Both the position numbers and the translations under genes were made by a program. Positions 4,760 through 10,324 of a stretch of 10,324 nucleotides of DNA are shown here, one piece after another. Origin of the DNA: Candidatus Poribacteria bacterium (lineage in GTDB: Bacteria; Poribacteria; WGA-4E; WGA-3G); NCBI GenBank assembly GCA_009845505.1, contig VXZL01000519.1:1-10324 (forward strand), written 5' to 3'. The notes under the pieces were generated by a model. It saw only the letters and a program-made list of their open reading frames with translations, ran no database searches and was not told where the DNA came from. The stretch's first letter is position 1; every line of letters begins with the position of its first letter.

Positions 4760-7729
4760 TCACTCCTCCGATGGGTATTGGTGTGGGACAATTTCAACAA
4801 TCTCATTCCCCGAGTTTGCCTTGAAAAATGCAACAATATCGTCAATCATTTCTGGCGTGATTTCATGCCCAGTATTCTCGTATGTGACAAATTGCGCTGG
4901 AATACCAAGTGTCTGATATATCGATTGACTCACGTGCCACCGGTCCGGCATCATTTTAACGCCAATCAGTCCTCTGACCAATTCAGCATCTACTTCATCA
5001 TAAGCATCTCGATGTGGAACAGTGTCGTTGTTGTCCAAAGCACCCATGTAGATGTACTGGGAGACCTGCTTATATGCCGTTTCATCAAACTCAATATCAG
5101 CGACCTCTTTCACGTCTGCGATTCCTACTGGATAGCGGAGTGTTTTATCTTCCCAGCGATCTGTTGGAAAAGTCGGAATGCTGTTGACGCCGCCAGTTGC
5201 GACCGCACGAACAACCGTTGGGTGCAAGATAGCAAACCGATTCGTAAATGTCCCGGAAGCCGAAAATCCGTTCATGAACACCTTCTCATTTACCTTTACA
5301 TTATTGTGCCTTAGAAGCCGCTGGGCATGGGCTATCATTTTGATGAGCTGCAAGTCAATTCTCCTAAGTTCGCCCTCTTGAATTAGGAGCGCGTCCCTAT
5401 CTAAAGCATGTGTGTAGATTTGCCAGCGATCTCCCCTAGGCCGCGGAAAAACTGGCACTAATAACGGAACTTTCAGTTCTCTTGCGATGGCAGTCGCATG
5501 AGATTTTTCTGCTAATGCCTTTGTTTTCCTATCCAGGCTTTTAAAACTGTGAACCGGTCCTGTGTTGCACGGTTCTACCAGCAGATGGACCGGCCTGTTG
5601 ACATCTATGCCTTGTGGCACCAACAGATAATATGGAAAAGCGAACCCGTCTGTGAAGTCCGTTGAAACGCGACAAAACAGTTCACTTGAAAGATCAAGCT
5701 TTTCAATACCTTTTACGTTGATAGGTGTTGTATCCACGAAAGTCGGCGTAACTGGTTCAGGGCCTTCGGTTGTAAAGGTGAGGGTGTATTCTTCTAACGG
5801 ATTGCCTGCTATATTTCTGATGTTCCCGTTACCACCTAATATAAGCCGGTAAATCTTTGAAGACTCCAAGGGACGCTCAAGTGAAATAATAAGGGTTGTG
5901 TTGTCGTTTGCCCATTGCATATCACCGACTGGAACCCCAGCAAACTCGACATCCATACCTAACATTCTTTCACTGAAGACGACGCTTATCTCCTTTAGAT
6001 CCGTCGAAACTTTTTCAGATAAGTCTGGAATAATCCGCTTTACTTCTGGAACGGTCGTATCTGGACCTGGAAGCCTATCGGAGTTTCCGACAACAGTACA
6101 CGTTTCAATAGCCGCTTCGTCTCGGTAATCGTTTTGCCATTTGTAGGTCCAGGCGTTACCTACTTGTAAAGGGAAATACTCTGTCTCATTTGCTGGAACC
6201 TTATATTCCGGCTCGGTGGTCACATCCAAATCGTCAGGGATAACTTCAACATATTCTGTCTCATTTGCTGGAACCTGATATTCCAGCAACTCCGCTTCTG
6301 TGGTGATACCGTTGGCATGTTCATAGCGCATTTTCACAACCCCAACTCCCTTAGCGAACCACAAATAGCGCGTGCCGTTCACAAGTGAACTCTTCAGTGG
6401 AGAGCCTGCCTTGGCTCTTGTAAAGACCGTTTTATGCTTGAGGCAGTCCAAGAAGGTCCCCGCAGCAATTTCTACCTGTTCATAACCTTCTATCGTCGTT
6501 TGTACCCATGTATCCCAGTGACCTTCTTGCGCCCAAGTATCTCCTATAACCAAAGGAGACCTGAAGAGATCGGTTTTATAGTAGAGGATGTAGTACATCA
6601 ACATATACATGGGATTTGGGTCACCTTTGCTAGTCCCCGAAGTAGCATAACTTCTGGGTGTCAAAACTAAATCCGTTTTTTTAAGATGAAAGTTCCCCGC
6701 TGCCAAGAATGTTCCACTTTCTTCCTTGGTAATGGCACTAAGGGTGATGTAGCGTTCACCTGTGTTAGTATCGGTAGTTTCTGCTGCTTCATCTATCGGG
6801 GTGGCGGCAAATCTCGCCAGATATTCGGGTGGATTGGGTTGCCGTCCAGAACCGTCATTTTTGCTCAACGCAGGCGAATTTCCAAGTTGCGTCCGAATAT
6901 CCGGTTTCGATTCAAGGTTCAACACAACAGAGGTGTCAATGAGTTCTACCTTCATCTCAGACATGGCATCGAAACTGTAGGGCTGCTGGAAGCGAGTTAT
7001 ATATTGGTTACCAGTACCCATCATTAGTAATACCACCGTTACAGCTGATGCAGCAACTATCCACGGCACTAATGGCTTACCTCCGGAGGGTACAACAGGT
7101 TTGATACGCGCAATTTCTTGCATGATGTTCTCGGTTAGATTTGCGGACAGTTGGAAACTGTCTAAAGCCTCTCGAATCATGGGTTCCTCCTTCTTTAGGC
7201 GTTGCTGAGCACGGTGGAGACGACTTCTAACGGTATTTGCCGATATACCCAAAAACTCGCTAATCTCCACATTTGACATCTCACCAAAGTAACGTAGTGT
7301 AATAATCGTGCGTTCACTCTCCTGAAGTTTCGCAAGCAGCTTTTTTACGATCTCACGTTGTGCTTCAGCTGTTCTACGCGCGTTTTCTTCAACAACATAC
7401 GTCGAATACGTTGCTTTTTCTAACTGCGTGGTACTCGTCTGTTCCAGCGATTGCGTTCGTAACCGTTTTCTGCGGAGCCATGCAGCACACCGTCGCGTCG
7501 CTATTACGTAAAGCCAACCCGCAAAACGCTGTGGTTCTTTCAGTGTCGCCAGATTCTGGTACGCTTTCAAAAATGTATCTTGCGTAATATCTTCAGCAGT
7601 GTGGAAATCTCCGATCTTCCGCCACACAAGTGCGTGAACCGGCTTTTGGTATTTCCGCACAAGTTTAGTAAAAGCGACATCATCACCATCAAGCGTCTGG
7701 TGAACGAGTTCAGCGTCTCTGTTCTTCAT
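4760..7729 (-). CDS. Membrane-tethered ECF sigma factor fused to Big_5 Ig-like and alpha/beta-hydrolase domains (989 aa)
   Basis: Domain order seen: sigma-70 region 2 at about 17-90 (AEDITQDTFLKAY, FAGWLYVIA, then a basic stretch); region 4 at about 127-178 (LRYFGEMSNVEISEFLG, helix-turn-helix ISANTVRSRLHRAQQRL); linker; one membrane helix about 222-240; conserved juxtamembrane segment 246-283; a beta-rich region about 325-487 (unrecognised, perhaps DUF3108/TapB-like); a short truncated copy of its start at 518-548; a Big_5 (SbsA Ig-like) domain about 559-655; and a PHB-depolymerase/esterase-like alpha/beta-hydrolase about 690-975. Likely catalytic residues are Ser823 in GFSASG, Asp899 or Asp902 in LDNNDTVP, and His955 in TGHEI. 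A typical ECF sigma is about 180-200 residues, so some 790 residues are extra. The predicted topology puts the sigma part in the cytoplasm and the hydrolase outside the inner membrane. Hydrolase substrate is unknown. Start ATG 7729 has a strong GGGAGGT site. Confidence 0.88.
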   Translation of the reverse strand: MKNRDAELVHQTLDGDDVAFTKLVRKYQKPVHALVWRKIGDFHTAEDITQDTFLKAYQNLATLKEPQRFAGWLYVIATRRCAAWLRRKRLRTQSLEQTSTTQLEKATYSTYVVEENARRTAEAQREIVKKLLAKLQESERTIITLRYFGEMSNVEISEFLGISANTVRSRLHRAQQRLKKEEPMIREALDSFQLSANLTENIMQEIARIKPVVPSGGKPLVPWIVAASAVTVVLLMMGTGNQYITRFQQPYSFDAMSEMKVELIDTSVVLNLESKPDIRTQLGNSPALSKNDGSGRQPNPPEYLARFAATPIDEAAETTDTNTGERYITLSAITKEESGTFLAAGNFHLKKTDLVLTPRSYATSGTSKGDPNPMYMLMYYILYYKTDLFRSPLVIGDTWAQEGHWDTWVQTTIEGYEQVEIAAGTFLDCLKHKTVFTRAKAGSPLKSSLVNGTRYLWFAKGVGVVKMRYEHANGITTEAELLEYQVPANETEYVEVIPDDLDVTTEPEYKVPANETEYFPLQVGNAWTYKWQNDYRDEAAIETCTVVGNSDRLPGPDTTVPEVKRIIPDLSEKVSTDLKEISVVFSERMLGMDVEFAGVPVGDMQWANDNTTLIISLERPLESSKIYRLILGGNGNIRNIAGNPLEEYTLTFTTEGPEPVTPTFVDTTPINVKGIEKLDLSSELFCRVSTDFTDGFAFPYYLLVPQGIDVNRPVHLLVEPCNTGPVHSFKSLDRKTKALAEKSHATAIARELKVPLLVPVFPRPRGDRWQIYTHALDRDALLIQEGELRRIDLQLIKMIAHAQRLLRHNNVKVNEKVFMNGFSASGTFTNRFAILHPTVVRAVATGGVNSIPTFPTDRWEDKTLRYPVGIADVKEVADIEFDETAYKQVSQYIYMGALDNNDTVPHRDAYDEVDAELVRGLIGVKMMPDRWHVSQSIYQTLGIPAQFVTYENTGHEITPEMIDDIVAFFKANSGNEIVEIVPHQYPSEE
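4764..4770 (-). promoter_or_regulatory. Ribosome binding site that decides the LamG gene start
   Basis: On the - strand GGAGGAG is followed by TGAAA and then ATG (4757-4755). The site lies in the last codons of the upstream sigma-hydrolase gene, whose TGA stop occupies 4762-4760. It leaves no spacer for the GTG at 4763, so the ATG is preferred. Confidence 0.8.
6176..6284 (-). repeat. Pair of about 34-bp direct repeats with 75-bp period inside the sigma-hydrolase gene
   Basis: Copies at about 6176-6209 and 6251-6284 differ at only a few bases and encode VPANETEY twice (residues 486-493 and 511-518). Each copy follows or precedes a beta-rich unit. Downstream of the second copy, FPLQVGNAWTYKW echoes SPLVIGDTWAQEGHW at residues 391-405. 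This points to a domain duplication whose second copy was cut off when the Ig-like domain joined. Confidence 0.75.
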
Positions 7730-7734
7730 AAAGT

Positions 7735-7741
7735 ACCTCCC
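7735..7741 (-). promoter_or_regulatory. Strong ribosome binding site of the sigma-hydrolase gene
   Basis: GGGAGGT on the - strand, 5 nt before ATG 7729. It fixes the start, which also matches the MKN start of the paralogue upstream. Confidence 0.85.
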
Positions 7742-7754
7742 ATCACCCTATAGT

Positions 7755-7780
7755 GACGCGACTTAGAGGTTGATTTGTTG
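7755..7780 (-). promoter_or_regulatory. Possible ECF-type promoter for the sigma-hydrolase gene (speculative)
   Basis: The - strand reads GCAAC (-35-like, around 7777-7781), 18 nt, then CGTC (-10-like, 7755-7758). This loosely fits the AAC...CGTC pattern of ECF promoters and would give a leader of about 20 nt. The spacer is long and the -35 incomplete. An AT-rich alternative, TAAAAT near 7786-7791, is also present. The rest of the 207-bp gap (7730-7936) holds no gene I can support. Confidence 0.2.
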
Positions 7781-7893
7781 CATAATTTTAAAAAATGGGT
7801 GAATGGAGCGGTTAAAAAGCGGGATATAGAGAGGAATTAACTTTTGGAAGGTAGGTGAAAAGAAAAAGGATGGAGTAAGAAGGATACGGACAA

Positions 7894-7917
7894 GGCAGAA
7901 ATTGTAGCCGTTCTGCC
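7894..7917 (-). terminator. Hairpin after the first sigma gene (candidate terminator or attenuator)
   Basis: GGCAGAA and TTCTGCC form a perfect 7-bp stem around a 10-nt loop, starting about 20 nt after the stop of the 443-residue sigma gene. On the - strand it is followed by TTGTCC, not a run of T, so full termination is doubtful. It may reduce read-through or protect the transcript end between the two sigma genes. Confidence 0.4.
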
Positions 7918-7936
7918 ACGAATCTTCGTCCTGTTT

Positions 7937-9268
7937 TTATTTTCCTGCAGTGTCTATGAAAATTCTGGCGAGAAAGGAATTAACCTGCTCTTCACCACTG
8001 AACGCATTACCGGCAACTCCCAGCTTAAAGAGCGTTCCTTCTTCAAAACGGTATGTGATCTTTCCCACTTTACCGCGCCGAATCCCTGATGCTGAGGTGA
8101 GCACAACCTTAGGCACGCCTTCTGTAGAGAGTTCACTGTCGCTTGCAAATAGAACAAACTTACCCGAAGCTTCGGCACTCCCTATCCAGATGTTAACAGT
8201 GAGTGTGCCTCCGTTTTTAAACGCTGTGGTGTCAATCTCAAAAACATTATAATCTTGATAGCCTCCTGTCGGTGTTTGAAAAACGCTCAAGATTTCCTGT
8301 AAAGGCTTTTCATCATTGAGAACGACGTTCTTTGCTTGTGCATGGAGAAACCTAACGACATGTTCCGATTGTGCTGCATCCGGTTTGGCTCCTTTACCTC
8401 TGCTCGGTGCCGTGGACCTACCCAATTGCGTCCGCACATCCGGTTTCGATGTAAGGTTCAGCGCGATAGGCGTATCAATCAGTTCCACTGTCATCTCCGA
8501 TGTAGCGTCAAGGTCATAAGGCTGCTGGAAGCGGGTCAAAGATTTGTTACCTACTCCTAACGCCATCACAACCAAAACGAGGGTCGAGGCAGCGATTGCC
8601 CACGGCATAAAGGGGTTAACTGGGCCAGGCGTTTCAGGTTGAATGTCGGAGATTTTTTCCATAATACTTTCAGTGAGCGTCGCCCTAATTTGAAAGCCCT
8701 CTAACGCTTCTCGGATCATAGGTTCTGCTTGCTTCAGGCGATGTCGCGCACGACGGAGCCGACTCTTCACCGTGCTTGCCGATACCCCTAAAAACCGACT
8801 AATCTCTTCACAGGTCATTTCCCCGAAATAGTGAAGCGTGACGACCGTCCGCTCACTTTCCCGTAGCCGAGCAAGCAGCCTCTGTGCAATATCGCGTCGC
8901 GCTTCTGTTGCAGCCTTTGCTTGCTCCTCAATGACATACTCGGAATATGTCATTTTTTCGATCGCTTTGCCGTCTGTGTCTTCAAGCGGTTGCGTCTGTA
9001 GCCGTTTCTTTCTCTGCCACAGACAGCATTGACGTGCAGCAATTCTGTAGAGCCATCCAGCAAAACGCTGCGGATCCTTCAACGTCCCCAGTTTTGCATA
9101 GACTCTCAAGAAGGTATCCTGTGTGATCTCCTCAGCAGTATGAAAATCACCGACTTTCCGCCAAGCGAGTGCATGCACCTGCTTTTGGTATTTTTTCACC
9201 AATTGCGCAAAAGCATTTTCATTGCCTGTGAGGCTGTCTTGAATCAATTCGACCTCGGCGTTCTTCAT
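7937..9268 (-). CDS. Membrane-tethered ECF sigma factor with small C-terminal extracytoplasmic domain (443 aa)
   Basis: Sigma-70 region 2 lies at about 17-90 (AEEITQDTFLRVY, FAGWLYRIA, QRKKRL). Region 4 lies at about 127-178 (LHYFGEMTCEEISRFLG, helix-turn-helix VSASTVKSRLRRARHRL). One membrane helix follows at about 222-240 (PWAIAASTLVLVVMALG), then the juxtamembrane segment 246-283 (RFQQPY ... SKPDVRTQLG). A charged linker leads to an unrecognised beta-rich domain at about 320-443, with strand-like NVFEIDTTAF, TLTVNIWIGS and VGKITYRFEEGTLFKLGVAG. Its first 283 residues align without gaps to the sigma-hydrolase protein encoded downstream, and the two then diverge completely. Expected role: direct RNA polymerase to a set of promoters, gated by the outer domain. 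Whether it acts while tethered or after proteolytic release cannot be seen. No separate anti-sigma gene is present. The gene lies 31 bp downstream of the propeller gene, likely in one operon. Confidence 0.88.
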   Translation of the reverse strand: MKNAEVELIQDSLTGNENAFAQLVKKYQKQVHALAWRKVGDFHTAEEITQDTFLRVYAKLGTLKDPQRFAGWLYRIAARQCCLWQRKKRLQTQPLEDTDGKAIEKMTYSEYVIEEQAKAATEARRDIAQRLLARLRESERTVVTLHYFGEMTCEEISRFLGVSASTVKSRLRRARHRLKQAEPMIREALEGFQIRATLTESIMEKISDIQPETPGPVNPFMPWAIAASTLVLVVMALGVGNKSLTRFQQPYDLDATSEMTVELIDTPIALNLTSKPDVRTQLGRSTAPSRGKGAKPDAAQSEHVVRFLHAQAKNVVLNDEKPLQEILSVFQTPTGGYQDYNVFEIDTTAFKNGGTLTVNIWIGSAEASGKFVLFASDSELSTEGVPKVVLTSASGIRRGKVGKITYRFEEGTLFKLGVAGNAFSGEEQVNSFLARIFIDTAGK

Positions 9269-9273
9269 CCGTT

Positions 9274-9279
9274 ACCTCC
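9274..9279 (-). promoter_or_regulatory. Ribosome binding site of the 443-residue sigma gene
   Basis: GGAGGT on the - strand, 5 nt before ATG 9268, within the 31-bp gap after the propeller gene. It confirms the MKN start shared with the paralogue. Confidence 0.85.
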
Positions 9280-9299
9280 GAAATGGGGTAACTTTATTT

Positions 9300-10324
9300 T
9301 TAATCTCCTTTAATGCTTTGCTTTGATTTTCCCCATGTTGTCATGAGCAAGTACCCTGAAGGTGAAACGTTTAAGCCAGTTGGGGCAAACCAATCCGCAC
9401 GAGAATTATTTCCCTCGTGTGTCAATTGAGTCGGCTTGCCCCCATTCAAATCTGTTTTGAATAGTTGCACAGAGATGTGTTTCCCCGGTTGTCTAACTGC
9501 ATCCGTGTAAATGAGTTCGTTGCCTTGTGGCGACCAGATAGGGCTCGTACAGATTGATTCTTCGTCTTTGATAACTTGGTGAAGCCCTGTACCGTCTCGG
9601 TTTACAACATAAATATTTGATCTTTCCCACCAAAGAAAACCATTGGGATCAAATCGTCCATCGATTTTTGAAAAGGCAATTTTTTTTCCTTGTGGCGACC
9701 AGCTTGGATTAACTATCCATGGTACCTCCTTTGGAAGCATCCTCTTTTGAGTGCGTGTCTGCAGGTTAAAAATCCCCAAGGGTGTGTGTTGGATACCTCC
9801 TACCACAAAGGCTATCTCGCTCCCATCGGGTGACCAACTGGGCATAAATCCGTCTGTCAGTTTCTCAATAGATGTACCATCTATTGCCGCGATATAGATC
9901 ACTTGGTCAGGTTCCTCTCCTTGTGCGTAGGCAATCTGTTTACCGTCAGGAGACCACGTCGGATCTCTTCTAAGTTCCTTAGTTTTAAATACTTTCCGGA
10001 CATTTGTGCCATCTGCTTCCATAAGGTACAGGTCAAAAAGCCCATCCCGATCTGAGATGAACAGAATTTGTTTTCCACTCGGAGACCATGCGGGATCATA
10101 ATCTTCTGATCCCGCATGTTGGCTCACGTTCATCGGCGCGCTTCCGTCGGGATTCATGATATAGATTTCGGTATTTCCATCTCTTGTTGATGTAAACGCT
10201 ATTTTTTCTATCTCTGGGGCTTTTGCCCACACACCAGTGCCGGGACTGAACAGTAATAACACGCTGATGGCGTAACTAAGGATTAGAAATACTGGAGCGA
10301 TTTGGTTATCTGAATGTACCGGGG
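9300..10324 (-). CDS. Secreted PD40/TolB-like beta-propeller protein (5' end beyond the window)
   Basis: At least six propeller blades are seen, each with a W.SP.G or similar signature: DPAWSPSGKQILF, DPTWSPDGKQIAY, MPSWSPDGSEIAF, NPSWSPQGKKIAF, SPIWSPQGNELIY and a degenerate RADWFAPTG. Strand motifs such as TEIYIMNPDGS and SNIYVVNRDGTG lie between them. This is the PD40/WD40-like fold of TolB's C-terminal domain, but without TolB's N-terminal domain, so it should not be called TolB. A GTG at 10262 is a possible start but has no ribosome binding site and would cut a signal peptide in half. The frame stays open to the window edge and adds VFLILSYAISV before LLLF, giving a full hydrophobic core and cleavage after AKA. 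The true start therefore lies beyond base 10324. The C-terminal tail (VSP ... TTWG) resembles that of the LamG protein. Likely periplasmic or surface; the ligand is unknown. Confidence 0.85.
   Translation of the reverse strand, partial: PVHSDNQIAPVFLILSYAISVLLLFSPGTGVWAKAPEIEKIAFTSTRDGNTEIYIMNPDGSAPMNVSQHAGSEDYDPAWSPSGKQILFISDRDGLFDLYLMEADGTNVRKVFKTKELRRDPTWSPDGKQIAYAQGEEPDQVIYIAAIDGTSIEKLTDGFMPSWSPDGSEIAFVVGGIQHTPLGIFNLQTRTQKRMLPKEVPWIVNPSWSPQGKKIAFSKIDGRFDPNGFLWWERSNIYVVNRDGTGLHQVIKDEESICTSPIWSPQGNELIYTDAVRQPGKHISVQLFKTDLNGGKPTQLTHEGNNSRADWFAPTGLNVSPSGYLLMTTWGKSKQSIKGD

Noticed and set aside
4761..4763. GTG as the start of the LamG gene
   Set aside because: It overlaps the TGA of the upstream gene and directly abuts GGAGGAG, leaving no spacer. 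The ATG six bases downstream is properly spaced.
4778..5314. Open frame of 178 codons on the + strand
   Set aside because: It lies wholly antisense to the hydrolase domain, has no recognisable motif and no good ribosome binding site. The - strand frame is clearly the real gene.
7441..7729. Fusion of two separate genes by a missed stop between sigma and outer domains
   Set aside because: The paralogue has the same continuous sigma-to-membrane layout with no gap, so the fusion is real at least through residue 283.
9300..10324. Calling the propeller protein TolB of the Tol-Pal system
   Set aside because: TolB's N-terminal domain is absent and no tolA, tolQ, tolR or pal lies nearby; only the PD40 propeller is shared.

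Overview
The window is about 10.3 kb of bacterial DNA and is almost fully coding. The best fit is a marine or sponge-associated member of the Candidatus Poribacteria or a related FCB/PVC-type lineage. This rests on style only: ECF-type sigma factors fused to a membrane helix and extracytoplasmic domains, a LamG-like secreted protein, a PD40/TolB-like propeller, heptanucleotide repeats inside a gene, and a C-terminal tail containing VSP and TTWG. No marker gene is present, so the taxon is an inference from memory of such genomes and is not proven here.

Layout. On the + strand, 23-3862 encodes a 1279-residue exported, beta-rich protein that looks like a large outer-membrane or surface protein. 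It carries several in-frame insertions of 7-bp-period repeat DNA. On the - strand, four genes read in one direction toward it, in transcription order: (1) a secreted PD40/TolB-like beta-propeller protein, whose start lies beyond base 10324; (2) a 443-residue protein joining an ECF sigma factor, a membrane helix and an unidentified beta-rich domain; (3) a 989-residue protein joining an ECF sigma factor, a membrane helix, a beta-rich region, a Big_5-like Ig domain and an alpha/beta-hydrolase; (4) a 280-residue secreted LamG-like protein. Genes 1 and 2 are 31 bp apart. Genes 2 and 3 are separated by 207 bp holding a hairpin and a possible promoter. Gene 4 starts 2 nt after the stop of gene 3, with its ribosome binding site inside gene 3. 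The + and - strand genes converge across 52 bp.

The main discovery candidate is the pair of fused sigma factors. They align without a gap over their first 283 residues (about 172 identities counted by eye, near 61%). This stretch covers both sigma regions, the linker, the membrane helix and a conserved juxtamembrane segment. After residue 283 the two are unrelated: one ends in a small beta-rich domain, the other in an Ig domain plus hydrolase. This looks like a reusable one-piece signalling chassis, with transcription factor inside and exchangeable domain outside. The flanking secreted LamG and propeller proteins have different folds but end in a similar tail, which may be a sorting signal. 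How the parts work together is inferred: the fused sigma factors may sense or process extracellular material and control surface or secreted proteins. No target promoter can be proven from this window.
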